64,000 bases of DNA from Arthrobacter ipis (GCF_014694315.1 NZ_JAAOXD010000001.1:206839-270838), one strand, 5' to 3'. Positions 1-9,011 are shown, counted from the stretch's first letter. Notes: a model not told the origin generated them from the letters alone. Numbers and translations are program-made.

Positions 1-662
1 GCCTCAAAGGCGTCCCGCTCGGTGTCGTGGAGCAGCGTGAAGGAGTGGGCGGCGGTGCCCACCGTCTTGAGTCCGTACCGGAGCCCGGCCTCGAGGTTTG
101 AGGTGCTGTCGAACCCGGCTATGACCGCGGCACGGGCGGCAGCCGTGGCTGATTCCTCCTGGGTCCGCCGGGACCCCATCTCGATGCAGGGCCGCTGGCC
201 GGCCGCCATCACCATGCGCGACGCCGCCGAGGCGATGGCGCTGTCATGGTTGAGGACGGACAGGACGTAGGTCTCCAGGATGCACGCCTCGGCGAACGTT
301 GATTCGACGATCAGGATGGGGGAGTTGGGGAAATAGGCCTCGCCCTCGGCGTATCCCCAGATGTCGCCGGTGAAGCGGAAGTCGGCCAGGTAGTCGAGCG
401 TCTCCTTGTTAACCACGCCGGTGCGTGCCAGGAATTCGAGCTCCGCGTCGCCGAACCGGAACGCCGTGATGCCTTCGAGCAGCCGGCCCGTACCGCCCAC
501 AATTCCGTAGCGGCGCCCGTCCGGGAGCCGGCGCGCGAACGCCTCGAACACGGCTTTGCGGTGCGCGGCGCCGGAATGGAGGGCCCCCTGCAGCATGGTC
601 AGCTCGTAATGGTCGGTGAACAGGGACGTGCGGGGCTGCTCCCAGCCGGCGGAGTTACTCAC
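1..662 (-). CDS. pncB: Nicotinate phosphoribosyltransferase, N-terminal part (runs off window)
   Basis: Converts nicotinate and PRPP to nicotinate mononucleotide in the Preiss-Handler NAD salvage pathway. The minus-strand frame is open from a GTG at 660-662 to the window edge, about 220 codons, roughly half of the usual ~430 residues. The N-terminus reads LFTDHYELTMLQGAL (about residues 14-28), the family's characteristic substrate-site opening, followed by EAFARRLPDGRRYG. The GTG is preceded by TAGAGT with a 7-nt gap and no Shine-Dalgarno, so a leaderless transcript is likely. It is divergent from clpS. The 3' end, with the catalytic His region, lies outside the window. Confidence 0.9.
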   Translation of the reverse strand, partial: MSNSAGWEQPRTSLFTDHYELTMLQGALHSGAAHRKAVFEAFARRLPDGRRYGIVGGTGRLLEGITAFRFGDAELEFLARTGVVNKETLDYLADFRFTGDIWGYAEGEAYFPNSPILIVESTFAEACILETYVLSVLNHDSAIASAASRMVMAAGQRPCIEMGSRRTQEESATAAARAAVIAGFDSTSNLEAGLRYGLKTVGTAAHSFTLLHDTERDAFE

Positions 663-669
663 AAAAATC

Positions 670-675
670 ACTCTA
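670..675 (-). promoter_or_regulatory. -10 element of pncB (leaderless type)
   Basis: TAGAGT on the minus strand, 7 nt before the GTG of pncB. No convincing -35 hexamer is visible. Confidence 0.5.
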
Positions 676-746
676 GTCCCCACCGGCTCCCACGTCTTGC
701 TTCGCTTCGCCGCGGGGCCCTCGCCGGCGTGGGCCCAGCATCGCCA

Positions 747-752
747 TAGAAT
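747..752 (+). promoter_or_regulatory. -10 element of clpS (leaderless type)
   Basis: TAGAAT, separated from the clpS ATG by 6 nt (GGACAG). Transcription would begin at or next to the A of the ATG. Confidence 0.6.
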
Positions 753-758
753 GGACAG

Positions 759-1136
759 ATGACCTTAAGCGTTGCGCTCGGCCCTGACACCCAGGAGAGC
801 ACCCAGACCGGAACGGCGGTGTCCACCGACGCACTGACCGCCCCGGACGTCCCTTGGAACCTCGTCATCTGGAATGACCCCGTTAATCTCATGAGCTACG
901 TCAGCTACGTGTTCCAGAGCTATTTTGGCTACCCGGAAACCAAAGCCAACAAGCTGATGCTTGAGGTGCACAGGAAGGGCCGGTCCATCGTTGCCCACGG
1001 CAGCAAGGAACAGGTGGAGCAGCACGCGGTGGCGATGCACGGGTTCGGCCTGTGGGCCACCGTGGAGAAGGCCACCGGCGGAGACAGCGGGGGCGGCAAG
1101 CGCGGCCCGGGCAAGGGCAAGGGAAAACGTGGCTAA
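759..1136 (+). CDS. clpS: ATP-dependent Clp protease adaptor ClpS
   Basis: Cytosolic adaptor that delivers N-degron substrates to the Clp ATPase. The 125-aa product carries the ClpS core WNLVIWNDPVNLMSYV (about residues 32-47), with the Asn-Asp pair that contacts the substrate N-terminus. Further on are VHRKGRSIVAHG and the closing EQHAVAMHGFGLWATVE. The first ~30 residues are a variable extension and the C-terminus is a Gly/Lys-rich tail ([15 protein letters not shown]). The ATG is placed by a -10 hexamer 6 nt upstream. The stop overlaps the next gene by 8 nt, so the two are probably translationally coupled, an arrangement common in actinobacteria. Confidence 0.93.
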   Translation: MTLSVALGPDTQESTQTGTAVSTDALTAPDVPWNLVIWNDPVNLMSYVSYVFQSYFGYPETKANKLMLEVHRKGRSIVAHGSKEQVEQHAVAMHGFGLWATVEKATGGDSGGGKRGPGKGKGKRG

Positions 1137-1695
1137 GGCTTTCAAATACGGACTTAAAGGCATCTCCGGCTTTCTGGAACCGGCCGAGAGGGAACTGCTG
1201 CGCAGCCTCTTCGCCGATGTCATCTCCATGCTGGAGCCCTCGGACCGCGGCTCCGAGGATCCGCTCGCCGCGATGATCGGACTGGACATGGAGGTCCGGG
1301 AACCGTCGGACCGCGCCCTGCGCCGGCTGCTGCCCAACGCAGTGAAGGACGACGCCGCGGCCTCGCTTGAGTTCCGCCAGCTCACGGAACGCTCACTGCG
1401 GGAAAGCAAAATCGGCGCGTTGCGCGCCGCCGCCCTGGGGCTGGACAAGGACGAGCTCGTCCTGACGCCGGCTGATGCCCGGCACTGGTCCACGGCGCTG
1501 AACGACGTGCGGCTGGTGCTCGCCGAGCGGCTCGACATCCGGGACGAGGCGGACGCGGACCACGTCCACCAGATGCAGGACTGGTCCCAGGCCGAGGACG
1601 TGGAAAGCTACCTCGCACTGGTCTACAACTTCACCACGTGGCTGCAGGAATCCCTCGTGCAGGCGATGCTGCAGTCACTGGACAAGCGGGCCTGA
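1129..1695 (+). CDS. DUF2017 family protein
   Basis: A 188-aa protein of unknown function that habitually follows clpS in actinobacteria. The GTG at 1129 lies inside the end of clpS, with AAGGG just upstream as ribosome-binding site, and gives the N-terminus [20 protein letters not shown]. The family hallmarks are the [14 protein letters not shown] segment (about residues 14-27), DPLAAMIG, and the C-terminal [19 protein letters not shown]. The product looks soluble and mostly helical. The fixed pairing with ClpS suggests a role near Clp proteolysis, but that is inference. The frame is open further upstream, but those codons lie inside clpS. Confidence 0.88.
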   Translation: MAKAFKYGLKGISGFLEPAERELLRSLFADVISMLEPSDRGSEDPLAAMIGLDMEVREPSDRALRRLLPNAVKDDAAASLEFRQLTERSLRESKIGALRAAALGLDKDELVLTPADARHWSTALNDVRLVLAERLDIRDEADADHVHQMQDWSQAEDVESYLALVYNFTTWLQESLVQAMLQSLDKRA

Positions 1696-1802
1696 GCCGT
1701 TCCGGCGTCGATTCCGGCGGCGCCGGATGTGACAAATTCGACATGAGTCGCCCGCCACAAGTGATGGCCGCACCTCACGGGAAGACCTATCCTCAAATAA
1801 TC

Positions 1803-2828
1803 ATGACTTCAGCATCGAGCATGGATCCGGCAGCGGGAGCTGCAGCGGAGTCCGCAACGGCCGACGGCGTAAATGTGGGATCGCTGCCGATCGGCGTCTT
1901 CGACTCCGGGGTCGGCGGCCTCACGGTGGCGCGGTCGATCATTGACCAGCTGCCGAACGAATCCATCCTCTACGTCGGCGACACCGCCCACGGCCCGTAC
2001 GGGCCGCTGCCCATCGCGGAGGTGCGCGCCAACGCCCTCGGCGTCATGGACGAACTCGTGGACTCCGGCGTCAAGCTGCTCACCATCGCCTGCAACTCGG
2101 CGTCGGCCGCGGTGCTCCGTGATGCCCGCGAACGCTACACGGCGCGTTACGGAATTCCCGTCATCGAGGTGATCCAGCCGGCCGTGCGCCGCGCCGTCGC
2201 GGCCACCCGCAGCGGCCGGGTGGGCGTGATCGGCACCTCCGCCACGGTGGGCTCACGTGCCTACGAGGACACCTTCGCCGCGGCGCCCGACCTGGCGATC
2301 ACCTCCGTGGCCTGCCCTGCATTCGTGCCGTACGTGGAGGCCGGCATCACCACGGGGCCGGAACTGCTCGAGGTCGCCCGCGAGTACCTTGAGCCGCTGA
2401 AAGCCGCGGGCGTGGACACCGTGGTGCTGGGCTGCACGCACTATCCGCTCCTGACCGGCGTGATCTCCTACGTCATGGGCGAGGACGTCACGCTGGTCTC
2501 CAGCGCCGAGGAAACCGCCAAGGACGTTTACCGGGCGCTGGCCAGCAACGGCCTGGAACGGACGGACCCGGCGCCGCCGGAGCACAGCTTCATCGCCACC
2601 GGCGATCCGGGCCAGTTCGAAGCGCTGGCCCGCAGGTTCCTGGGACCGGAGGTGCTTAGCGTCAAGCACGTGGACCACGTCGCGGCCCAGTACCCCACGG
2701 GCAGCCTGGCGCGGATCACCCCCGAAATGATCGCCGCCGCACGGAACGCGGCCGCCCGCCCGCGCATCTCCAACTTCGTCGGGCAGGCCGCCGGCGGCGG
2801 AGCAGCCACCGGGGGGTCGTTCCTGTGA
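1803..2828 (+). CDS. murI: Glutamate racemase
   Basis: Interconverts L- and D-glutamate for peptidoglycan. Visible motifs are [15 protein letters not shown] (residues 31-45, with D34 and S35), the first catalytic cysteine in TIACNSASA (C97) and the second in [10 protein letters not shown] (C211). From the ATG at 1803 the product is 341 aa, longer than the usual ~270 because of a ~28-residue Ala/Ser-rich N-terminal tail and a short C-terminal tail. TATCCT lies 9 nt before this ATG. An earlier in-frame ATG at 1743 has no better signal. The end overlaps the following gene by 4 nt (GTGA). Confidence 0.92.
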   Translation: MTSASSMDPAAGAAAESATADGVNVGSLPIGVFDSGVGGLTVARSIIDQLPNESILYVGDTAHGPYGPLPIAEVRANALGVMDELVDSGVKLLTIACNSASAAVLRDARERYTARYGIPVIEVIQPAVRRAVAATRSGRVGVIGTSATVGSRAYEDTFAAAPDLAITSVACPAFVPYVEAGITTGPELLEVAREYLEPLKAAGVDTVVLGCTHYPLLTGVISYVMGEDVTLVSSAEETAKDVYRALASNGLERTDPAPPEHSFIATGDPGQFEALARRFLGPEVLSVKHVDHVAAQYPTGSLARITPEMIAAARNAAARPRISNFVGQAAGGGAATGGSFL

Positions 2829-3622
2829 AGCTCACCATCGTCGGCTGCACGGGCTCATTTCCCGGCCCCGGATCGCCCGCCTCCTGCTACCTGCTGACCG
2901 CCAACGACGGCGAACGGGTGTGGAAGGTGGTCATGGACCTCGGCAGCGGGGCCCTTGGCGCCATCCAGCGGTACACGGACCTCGAGGACATCGACGCGAT
3001 TTTCCTCACCCACCTGCACCCCGATCACTGCATGGACCTTTGTGGCCTGCACGTGGCGGTGCGCTGGAAGCCCGGCGGCTGGGACCGGGGCAGGATCCCC
3101 GTCTGGGGCCCTGCCGCCACCGCCGACAGGATGGCAACTGCCTACGGGCTGGACCTGGATCCGGGGATGCACGAGGAGTTCGACTTCACGAACTGGACCG
3201 AGCGCCAGTCCGTCACCGTCGGGCCCTTCACTGTAACGCCCTTCGCCGTGAACCACCCGGTGGAGGAGGCCTATGCGCTGCGCGTGGAGGTGACCGAGCC
3301 GGACGCCGCCGGGAATGCCGTGACCCGCGTGCTGACATATTCAGGCGACACGGATTCGTGCCGCGGGCTGGAGGAGGCGGCCAAGGACGCCGACCTCTTT
3401 CTTTGCGAGGCGGCCTTCGAGGAGGGCCGTGACGACGGCATCAAGGACGTCCACTTGACCGGCAAACGGGCCGCCGAGGCAGCCGCGGCCGCTGGCGCCC
3501 GGCGCCTTCTCCTGACCCATATTCCGGTGTGGACGTCCCAGACCAAGGTCATGGCGGAGGCGCGTCCCGCCTTCACCGGTGACGTGGCCGTGGCAGTGGC
3601 GGGCGTGCACTACACGGTCTGA
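2825..3622 (+). CDS. Metallo-beta-lactamase-fold hydrolase (RNase Z-like)
   Basis: A 265-aa cytosolic MBL-fold protein. The zinc motif HLHPDH is at residues 63-68, and further metal ligands are expected in [18 protein letters not shown] and LLLTHIPVW. The fold resembles RNase Z/ElaC, and the gene is regularly found between murI and rph in Arthrobacter, but the true substrate is not evident from the sequence. The GTG start overlaps the murI stop, indicating coupled translation. It could be a cyclic-nucleotide phosphodiesterase or a tRNA 3'-processing homologue; I do not choose between them. Confidence 0.85.
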   Translation: MKLTIVGCTGSFPGPGSPASCYLLTANDGERVWKVVMDLGSGALGAIQRYTDLEDIDAIFLTHLHPDHCMDLCGLHVAVRWKPGGWDRGRIPVWGPAATADRMATAYGLDLDPGMHEEFDFTNWTERQSVTVGPFTVTPFAVNHPVEEAYALRVEVTEPDAAGNAVTRVLTYSGDTDSCRGLEEAAKDADLFLCEAAFEEGRDDGIKDVHLTGKRAAEAAAAAGARRLLLTHIPVWTSQTKVMAEARPAFTGDVAVAVAGVHYTV

Positions 3623-3662
3623 GCAGCTTCCCGGGGCGGCCGGGTGCAGCCCGATAAATCGA

Positions 3663-3668
3663 TAAGCT
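3663..3668 (+). promoter_or_regulatory. -10 element of rph (leaderless type)
   Basis: TAAGCT followed by 6 nt (AAAGGC) and the rph ATG. The AAAGG is too close to the ATG to act as a Shine-Dalgarno. Confidence 0.55.
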
Positions 3669-3674
3669 AAAGGC

Positions 3675-4433
3675 ATGACTTCCGAAGCAACCACTGCCCC
3701 CGTCATCCGTGCCGACGGCCGCACCCCGGACCAGCTCCGGCCCATCAGCATCACCCGCGGCTGGTCGAAGCAGGCCGAGGGATCGGCCCTCATCGAGTTC
3801 GGCAACACCCGGGTCCTGTGCACCGCTTCCCTCACCGAAGGTGTTCCGCGCTGGCTCAAGGGCGAAGGCCGCGGCTGGGTGACCGCCGAATATGCCATGC
3901 TCCCGCGTGCCACGAACACCCGCTCGGACCGCGAATCCGTCAAGGGCAAGATCGGCGGCCGCACCCACGAGATCTCCCGCCTCATCGGGCGCTCCTTGCG
4001 GTCGATCATCGACACCAAGGCCCTGGGGGAGAACACCATCGTGTTGGACTGCGATGTCCTGCAGGCCGACGGCGGTACGCGGACGGCGGCCATCACCGGC
4101 GCCTATGTGGCGCTCGCCGAGGCCATTCGCTTTGCCCGCGAGAACAAGATGATCGCCCGCAATGCCCAACCGCTGGTGGACACCATCGCCGCCGTGTCCG
4201 TGGGGATCATCGACGGTATTCCGATGCTGGACCTGCCGTACATCGAGGATGTGCGGGCCGAAACCGACATGAATGTCGTAGTGACCGGCTCCGGCAAGTT
4301 CGTGGAGGTCCAGGGAACGGCTGAGGGAGCCCCCTTCGACCGGGATGAGCTCAACAAGCTGCTGGACCTGGCACTGCTGGGGACGGAACAGCTGGCCGCG
4401 ATCCAGCGCGAGACCCTGTCTGAAGCTCCGTGA
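3675..4433 (+). CDS. rph: Ribonuclease PH
   Basis: Phosphorolytic 3'-5' exoribonuclease that trims tRNA 3' ends. The 252-aa product is of normal length and fully recognisable. It begins [19 protein letters not shown] and continues with [17 protein letters not shown], the [14 protein letters not shown] segment with NTRSDRE, and [21 protein letters not shown], which holds the conserved active-site acidic and Gly residues. The C-terminal core includes [10 protein letters not shown] and [18 protein letters not shown]. The stop overlaps rdgB by 4 nt (GTGA), so RNA processing and nucleotide-pool sanitation are co-expressed. Confidence 0.96.
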   Translation: MTSEATTAPVIRADGRTPDQLRPISITRGWSKQAEGSALIEFGNTRVLCTASLTEGVPRWLKGEGRGWVTAEYAMLPRATNTRSDRESVKGKIGGRTHEISRLIGRSLRSIIDTKALGENTIVLDCDVLQADGGTRTAAITGAYVALAEAIRFARENKMIARNAQPLVDTIAAVSVGIIDGIPMLDLPYIEDVRAETDMNVVVTGSGKFVEVQGTAEGAPFDRDELNKLLDLALLGTEQLAAIQRETLSEAP

Positions 4434-4471
4434 GTGGGAACAGCGCCGTGAGTGGTGACAGCGCCGTGAGC
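4430..4471 (+). repeat. 18-bp tandem repeat with three in-frame GTG codons
   Basis: Units begin at 4430, 4448 and 4466, each GTGAGYGG followed by a variable base and ACAGCGCC-like sequence; the third is partial. They span the rph stop codon and the start of rdgB. Confidence 0.7.
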
Positions 4472-5122
4472 GGCGTGTCCGCAACTGAGGCGGCACCCCG
4501 GCTGGTGCTGGCCACGCGCAACGCCGGGAAACTGCGGGAGCTGCGTGAGCTGCTGCGCGGACAGATCCCGGGGCTCGACGTCGACACGCAGGTGGTGGAC
4601 GCCGCCGCCGTCGGAGCCCCCGACGTCGCGGAAACCGGGGTGACCTTTGCGGAAAACTCTCTGCTGAAGGCGCGGGCGGTTGCCGAGGCAACGGGGCTGG
4701 TGGCCATCGCCGACGACTCCGGGCTGTCAGTGGATGTCCTGGGCGGCGCGCCGGGGATCTTCTCCGCGCGCTGGGCCGGCCGGCACGGTGACGACGACGC
4801 CAACCTGCACCTTCTGCTGGCCCAGCTGGCGGACGTGCCGGACGGCCACCGCGGCGCCGCATTCGTGTGCGCCGCTGCCCTCGCAGTGCCGGCGTCGGCA
4901 TCCGCAGACGGGGCCCGCGAAGTGGTGGAGTACGGCCAGTTGGCCGGCACGCTGCTGCGTGAGCCGCGCGGCGAAGGCGGGTTCGGCTACGACCCCGTCC
5001 TGGAACCCGTGGGCCTGGACCGGAGCTGCGCCGAGCTCAGCCCGGAGGAGAAAAACGCCATCAGCCACCGGGGCCTGGCGTTCCGTGCGCTGCTTCCCTC
5101 GATCGTCGAGGCCCTCCGGTAA
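4430..5122 (+). CDS. rdgB: dITP/XTP pyrophosphatase (RdgB/HAM1 family)
   Basis: Hydrolyses non-canonical purine nucleoside triphosphates (dITP, XTP) to monophosphates. The signature [16 protein letters not shown] (about residue 27 on) is followed by [30 protein letters not shown] and ARWAG, then GGFGYDPV and [14 protein letters not shown], all standard HAM1 blocks. The 230-aa product is slightly long because the N-terminus consists of repeated A-V-S-G units encoded by 18-bp repeats, each starting with an in-frame GTG (4430, 4448, 4466). The first GTG overlaps the rph stop and is used here, but any of the three could initiate. Confidence 0.93.
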   Translation: MSGNSAVSGDSAVSGVSATEAAPRLVLATRNAGKLRELRELLRGQIPGLDVDTQVVDAAAVGAPDVAETGVTFAENSLLKARAVAEATGLVAIADDSGLSVDVLGGAPGIFSARWAGRHGDDDANLHLLLAQLADVPDGHRGAAFVCAAALAVPASASADGAREVVEYGQLAGTLLREPRGEGGFGYDPVLEPVGLDRSCAELSPEEKNAISHRGLAFRALLPSIVEALR

Positions 5123-5123
5123 A

Positions 5124-5192
5124 CAGCAACGCGGGGTCAGTTACCGCCCAATCCGGTCATCCCATTGGGCGCTAAGTGACCCCGCGTTGCTG
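5124..5192. terminator. Long palindrome between convergent rdgB and dedA
   Basis: Two 29-nt arms with only two mismatches (left arm begins CAGCAACGCGGGGTCA, right arm ends TGACCCCGCGTTGCTG) around an 11-nt loop. It fills the whole gap between two converging genes, so it probably terminates both. The arms are longer than a normal terminator needs and there is no U tract. Confidence 0.7.
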
Positions 5193-5203
5193 GAGCGTTC
5201 CCG

Positions 5204-5992
5204 TTAGTCGAGGTTGGTTTTGCGCTCGGCCTCGGGCTCGTGCTCCTCGATGAACTCCTCCACCGGGTCCGTCCCGAAGGCCGCGGCCTCGCGCTTGGCG
5301 GTCATGCCGCGGACAACTTCAATGCCGACAGGAATCACCGAGAGCAGAACGATGACGATGAAGATGATGTCCAGGTTTTCCCGCACCCACGGAATCTTGT
5401 CGCCCAGCACGTAGCCGAGAAGCGTCACGCCGCCGCCCCAGAGGAGGGCGCCGATGACGTTAAAGAGGAAGAACTTCCGCTTGTCCATCTGGGCAACGCC
5501 CACGATGACGGGGACAAAGGTGCGGATGATGGGCACAAAGCGTGCCAGGATCAGGGCCTTGCCGCCGTGCTTTTCGAAGAACTTGTGAGCACTGTCAACG
5601 TTCTCATGCTTGAAAAGCCTGGAGTCCGGCTTGTTGAAGATGGCAGGACCCGCCTTGGACCCGATGAGATAGCCCATCTGGTTGCCGATGATGGCGGACA
5701 TGATGATCAGCGCGGCGAAGAGCCAGATATTGAATTTGATCGTGTCCGTGGCCACGAGCAGGCCCGCCGTGAACAGCATGGAATCGCCGGGCAGGAAGAA
5801 TCCGATCAGCAGCCCGGTTTCGGCGAAAATAATCCCGCACACCAGCAGAACAACCCACGGGGCAAGGGCCGGGTCGGCGAGGAAGATCTGGGGGTTGAGC
5901 CAGTCGGGCAGGAATGATGCCAGCTGCGGCTGGACGGGGCCAGCGCCACCCAGCGCGGGCACGGCAAAGTCGCTCAATGCATTAAAGTTCAC
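5204..5992 (-). CDS. DedA family membrane protein
   Basis: A 262-aa integral membrane protein of the DedA/VTT family, linked in other bacteria to lipid-carrier recycling and membrane homeostasis. The core reads FAETGLLIGFFLPGDSMLF (with the conserved Glu and the Pro-Gly-Asp-Ser), then GNQMGYLIGSKAG and ARFVPIIRTFVPVIVG, which contains the conserved Arg and a re-entrant segment. Four to five hydrophobic segments are visible, followed by a charged cytoplasmic tail (EEFIEEHEPEAERKTNLD). The GTG start at 5992 sits 6 nt from TACCCT, indicating a leaderless transcript. It is divergent from the exonuclease gene. Confidence 0.92.
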   Translation of the reverse strand: MNFNALSDFAVPALGGAGPVQPQLASFLPDWLNPQIFLADPALAPWVVLLVCGIIFAETGLLIGFFLPGDSMLFTAGLLVATDTIKFNIWLFAALIIMSAIIGNQMGYLIGSKAGPAIFNKPDSRLFKHENVDSAHKFFEKHGGKALILARFVPIIRTFVPVIVGVAQMDKRKFFLFNVIGALLWGGGVTLLGYVLGDKIPWVRENLDIIFIVIVLLSVIPVGIEVVRGMTAKREAAAFGTDPVEEFIEEHEPEAERKTNLD

Positions 5993-5998
5993 GTTTCA

Positions 5999-6004
5999 AG
6001 GGTA
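5999..6004 (-). promoter_or_regulatory. -10 element of dedA (leaderless type)
   Basis: TACCCT on the minus strand, 6 nt (TGAAAC) before the GTG of dedA. Confidence 0.5.
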
Positions 6005-6032
6005 CTTGACGGGCTCCGTGCCCCCGCCGGGC

Positions 6033-6038
6033 TACAGT
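6033..6038 (+). promoter_or_regulatory. -10 element of the exonuclease-BRCT gene (leaderless type)
   Basis: TACAGT ending 7 nt before the GTG at 6046. TTGACG at 6006-6011 is too far (21-nt spacer) to be a normal -35. Confidence 0.5.
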
Positions 6039-6045
6039 TGTCCCC

Positions 6046-7140
6046 GTGGGTTTGGACTTTACGGCGATCGACTTCGAGACCGCCAATGGCTTCCGCGGTT
6101 CGCCGTGCGCCGTTGGCCTCACCAAGGTCCGCGGCGGCGTCATCGTCGAGGAGGCCTCGTGGCTGATGCGGCCGCCGGAAAACCATGACTCGTTCGACTA
6201 CCACAACGTCCGCGTCCACGGCATCAGGCCCGAGCAGGTGGCCGGCCGGCCCCGCTTTGGCGAGCTGTTCCCGGAGATCGGCGCGTTCATCGGCGGCGAC
6301 ATCCTCGCGGCGCACAATGCGGCCTTCGACCTCGGCGTGATCCGCTCCGGGCTGGAAGTCTCGGGGCTTCCCGGCCCCGCCTACGACTATGTGTGCACCG
6401 TGATGCTCTCCCGGCGCTGCTACTCCCTGGTTTCGAATTCCCTGCCCTTTGCCGCCGAGGAGGCGGGCGTGCCCCTGGTGAACCACCACGACGCGGCCGA
6501 GGACGCCCGGGCGTGCGCCGGCATCCTCATCGACATCGCGGGGCGCAACCGGGCCAACAGCATTGCCGAGCTCTACCTTTCGCTGGGGCTGTCCATACCG
6601 CAGCAGGCAGCGTTCGATCCGTCCAGCGGTGAGTTTTCCAAGGCGACCGTCTCAGCCCTCGCCGCCGCGGGCGGCGCCGGTGCTGACCGAGCGGTCCGGC
6701 CGTTCCGCAGCGGGTGGCCCGAGGAAGGGCCGAATCCCGAGCCCAATCCCGACGCCGAACCCGGGAACCCGCTGTTCGGCCAGACCGTCGTGTTCACCGG
6801 CCAGCTCGGGATGCCGCGGCCCGAGGCGAAGACGCGGTCCGCTGAACTGGGGGCGCGCCCGGAAAGCCGGGTCACCGCACGGACCAGCGTCCTCGTGGTG
6901 GGTGACGGCTTCGTGGCCGGCGACCTGCGCTCCGGTCGGCTCACCGGCAAGGCCAAGCGAGTACTGGAGCTGCATGATCGCGGCCAGGCCATCGAGGTGA
7001 TCTCCGAAGGGGAGTTCCTGCAGATGGTGGGCGGCGCGCCCGTGCACGGCGCCTCTGAATACGTGGCGCAACAGGGCTTGAAGGGCGGTGCGCCTACACA
7101 TGGCGCAACAAAGTTTTCCGGCGCCGCCGCCGCTCCCTAG
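6046..7140 (+). CDS. DnaQ-like 3'-5' exonuclease with C-terminal BRCT domain
   Basis: A 364-aa protein. Residues 1-170 form a DEDD exonuclease: DFTAIDFETANG holds the first Asp/Glu pair, DILAAHNAAFDLGVI the second Asp, and HHDAAEDARACAGIL the late His/Asp. Residues ~240-320 (NPLFGQTVVFTGQLGMPRPEA, then SVLVVGDGFVAGD) match a BRCT domain of the NAD-ligase/DNA-polymerase-epsilon type. A probable role is DNA repair or proofreading as a stand-alone nuclease. The C-terminus contains two related motifs, GGAPVHGA and GGAPTHGAT, of unknown meaning. The GTG start is supported by a -10 hexamer 7 nt away. Confidence 0.88.
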   Translation: MGLDFTAIDFETANGFRGSPCAVGLTKVRGGVIVEEASWLMRPPENHDSFDYHNVRVHGIRPEQVAGRPRFGELFPEIGAFIGGDILAAHNAAFDLGVIRSGLEVSGLPGPAYDYVCTVMLSRRCYSLVSNSLPFAAEEAGVPLVNHHDAAEDARACAGILIDIAGRNRANSIAELYLSLGLSIPQQAAFDPSSGEFSKATVSALAAAGGAGADRAVRPFRSGWPEEGPNPEPNPDAEPGNPLFGQTVVFTGQLGMPRPEAKTRSAELGARPESRVTARTSVLVVGDGFVAGDLRSGRLTGKAKRVLELHDRGQAIEVISEGEFLQMVGGAPVHGASEYVAQQGLKGGAPTHGATKFSGAAAAP

Positions 7141-7143
7141 CCT
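7138..7143 (+). promoter_or_regulatory. -10 element of the DUF4395 gene, overlapping a stop codon
   Basis: TAGCCT, 6 nt (TGCCTC) before the ATG at 7150. Its first three bases are the TAG stop of the preceding exonuclease gene. Confidence 0.5.
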
Positions 7144-7149
7144 TGCCTC

Positions 7150-7674
7150 ATGGGCAAACTGAGCGTTCCAGGCAAACCGGGCACACCGGGCAGATTGAGT
7201 GCTGCGTTCGCCTTTCCCAACCCGGTCAACGAATACGCGGCCCGCATCACCGCGGGGCTGGTGGTCCTGCTGGCTGCCGTGACGCTGCTCACCGGCTCCG
7301 GCTGGGGCCTGGCGGTCATTGCCGCCGGCTTTTGGCTGCGCGTGCTGTTCGGCCCGAGGATCTCCCCGCTCGCCCTGCTTTCGGTCAGGGTCCTCGCCCC
7401 GCGGCTGGGACGGGTCAAGCTGGTGCCCGGGCCGCCCAAGCGTTTCGCCCAGGGCATCGGCGCCGCGATGTCCACCGCGGCCGCCGTCCTGCTGGCCGCC
7501 GGTCTCGCGCCCGCCGCGTGGATCTTGCTGGCCGTCCTGATTGTTGCCGCCTCGCTGGAGGCCTCCGCCGGGTTCTGCCTTGGCTGCGCCATCTTCGGCC
7601 TGCTGCAGCGCCGGGGACTCATCCCCGAGGATGTCTGCGAAGCATGCAACAACATTTCGCTCAGCCGGACGTGA
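7150..7674 (+). CDS. DUF4395 integral membrane protein
   Basis: A 174-aa membrane protein with about four hydrophobic segments (AGLVVLLAAVTLLTG, LAVIAAGFWLRVLFGPRISP, an Ala-rich segment, and AWILLAVLIVAASLEASAG). It carries the family hallmarks of a proline-rich AFPNPVNEYAARITAG entry and a cysteine pair in GFCLGCAIFG, with a further CEAC near the C-terminus. The cysteines suggest thiol/redox or metal chemistry (related proteins sit beside thioredoxin-like genes elsewhere), but that is inference. The 3' end overlaps the convergent ADP-ribosylglycohydrolase gene by 14 nt. Confidence 0.85.
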   Translation: MGKLSVPGKPGTPGRLSAAFAFPNPVNEYAARITAGLVVLLAAVTLLTGSGWGLAVIAAGFWLRVLFGPRISPLALLSVRVLAPRLGRVKLVPGPPKRFAQGIGAAMSTAAAVLLAAGLAPAAWILLAVLIVAASLEASAGFCLGCAIFGLLQRRGLIPEDVCEACNNISLSRT

Positions 7675-8779
7675 CGGCAACCAACTGTCCGGCCATGCCG
7701 CGGATCACCTCGGGGGCTTCGAGCGCCTCGAGCCAGTCCGCGGGCAGGCAGTCCGTGCCGTAGTACGCACCAAGGATGTTGCCCGCGATGGAGCCGGTGG
7801 AATCGCTGTCACCGCTGTGGTTGATGGCCACGGCGATGGCCGCCTTGAAATGCTCCACCGGATCGGGCGCGCCATCTCCCTCTGCGCGGTCTCCGTGTAC
7901 CGGGACAGCAGTGGCCAGGACCGCGTAGAGGCCGACGGCGAGAGCCTCCTCTGCCACCCAGCCCTCACCCAGTTCACGGACCAGGTCCTCCGGGCTGAGT
8001 ACGGAGGCGGCACCGGTTTGACCGGCTTCGCCGGCGAGGCGGACCGCGGCACCCAGCCGCTCGCGGAGCTCGGGGGCTGCCTCGTTATCATCCAGCACAC
8101 GGGCAAGGACGGCCTGCGCTGCCTCGGCCAGTCCGCTGCCCTGCACCAGGAAGTAGATCAGCAGGCTGAAAGCGCCGGCGCTCTGCCGGGCGGAGGGATG
8201 CCCGTGGGTGAGCGATGCCGCGTCGGCGCTCAACTTGTACACGGACTCCGCCGGAATGTGCGGCACCAGGCCGAACGGCGCGGATCGCATGACGGTTCCG
8301 CAGCCCTTCGAATCCGGATTGACCGGCCGAAAGATCGTTCCCATTTCGCCGGTGGCCAGCCCGCTCAGGCAGGCGTTGCCGGGTGCCCGCCGGTGCCGCA
8401 GCACCTCCTGGCCGTCAATCCAGCGTGACTGCGGCCGCGGCGCGGATTCGGGCACGGGCACTCCCTGCGTGTCCAGCCAGCGCAGGTAGGCAAGCCAGAC
8501 GCAGGCGTTGGCGTCAGCACCGACACCGGAGTTGGCCCACTCCAGGGCCTCGACGATCCCGTCGACCGTGTACAGCGTCATCTGGGTGTCGTCCGAGAAG
8601 TGGGCCCCGCCGTCGAGCGCGGAAAAATCCCGGAGCCCGGCGGCGCCGAAACGGCGCCGGATCTCGTCTATGGGATCGAACTCGACGGCATAGCCGAGCG
8701 AGTCGCCCAGGGCGCCGCCGAGCAGGCAGCCATGGATGCGGGACTCGGGGGACGGAACGGTGCCGGGAACATTGCTCAT
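7661..8779 (-). CDS. ADP-ribosylglycohydrolase family protein
   Basis: A 372-aa member of the DraG/ARH family, which removes ADP-ribose from proteins or small molecules using two Mg ions. Metal-site motifs are GCLLGGALGDSLGYAVEF near the N-terminus, HFSDDTQMTLYTVDGI (about residues 59-74) and the C-terminal SGDSDSTGSIAGNILGAYYG. The ATG at 8779 is chosen because homology begins within 15 residues (SRIHGCLLGGALGD) and GGAAGG-like sequence lies upstream; the frame is open to 8884 without sense. No partner ADP-ribosyltransferase is encoded nearby, so the substrate is unknown. Confidence 0.9.
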   Translation of the reverse strand: MSNVPGTVPSPESRIHGCLLGGALGDSLGYAVEFDPIDEIRRRFGAAGLRDFSALDGGAHFSDDTQMTLYTVDGIVEALEWANSGVGADANACVWLAYLRWLDTQGVPVPESAPRPQSRWIDGQEVLRHRRAPGNACLSGLATGEMGTIFRPVNPDSKGCGTVMRSAPFGLVPHIPAESVYKLSADAASLTHGHPSARQSAGAFSLLIYFLVQGSGLAEAAQAVLARVLDDNEAAPELRERLGAAVRLAGEAGQTGAASVLSPEDLVRELGEGWVAEEALAVGLYAVLATAVPVHGDRAEGDGAPDPVEHFKAAIAVAINHSGDSDSTGSIAGNILGAYYGTDCLPADWLEALEAPEVIRGMAGQLVAVTSG

Positions 8780-9011
8780 GCAAGCAAATTTACCTTCCCG
8801 CCGGAGCAGTCCCGCCTTTGTGATTCTGGGCGCTGTGGTGTTGGCCGCTGGCCGCCGGACTGTGCTGTGATATCGCACTCCCAATGCCGGGGGTCCGGAC
8901 GCCGGACGATAAGCTCGGATTCAGCAACCGTCCAGACTTTGCTGCCAGACTGCTGTGGCCGGCTCCCGAAGCGAGCGGCATTCCCCGCTACAGAAACCAA
9001 AGGATTCCCCC

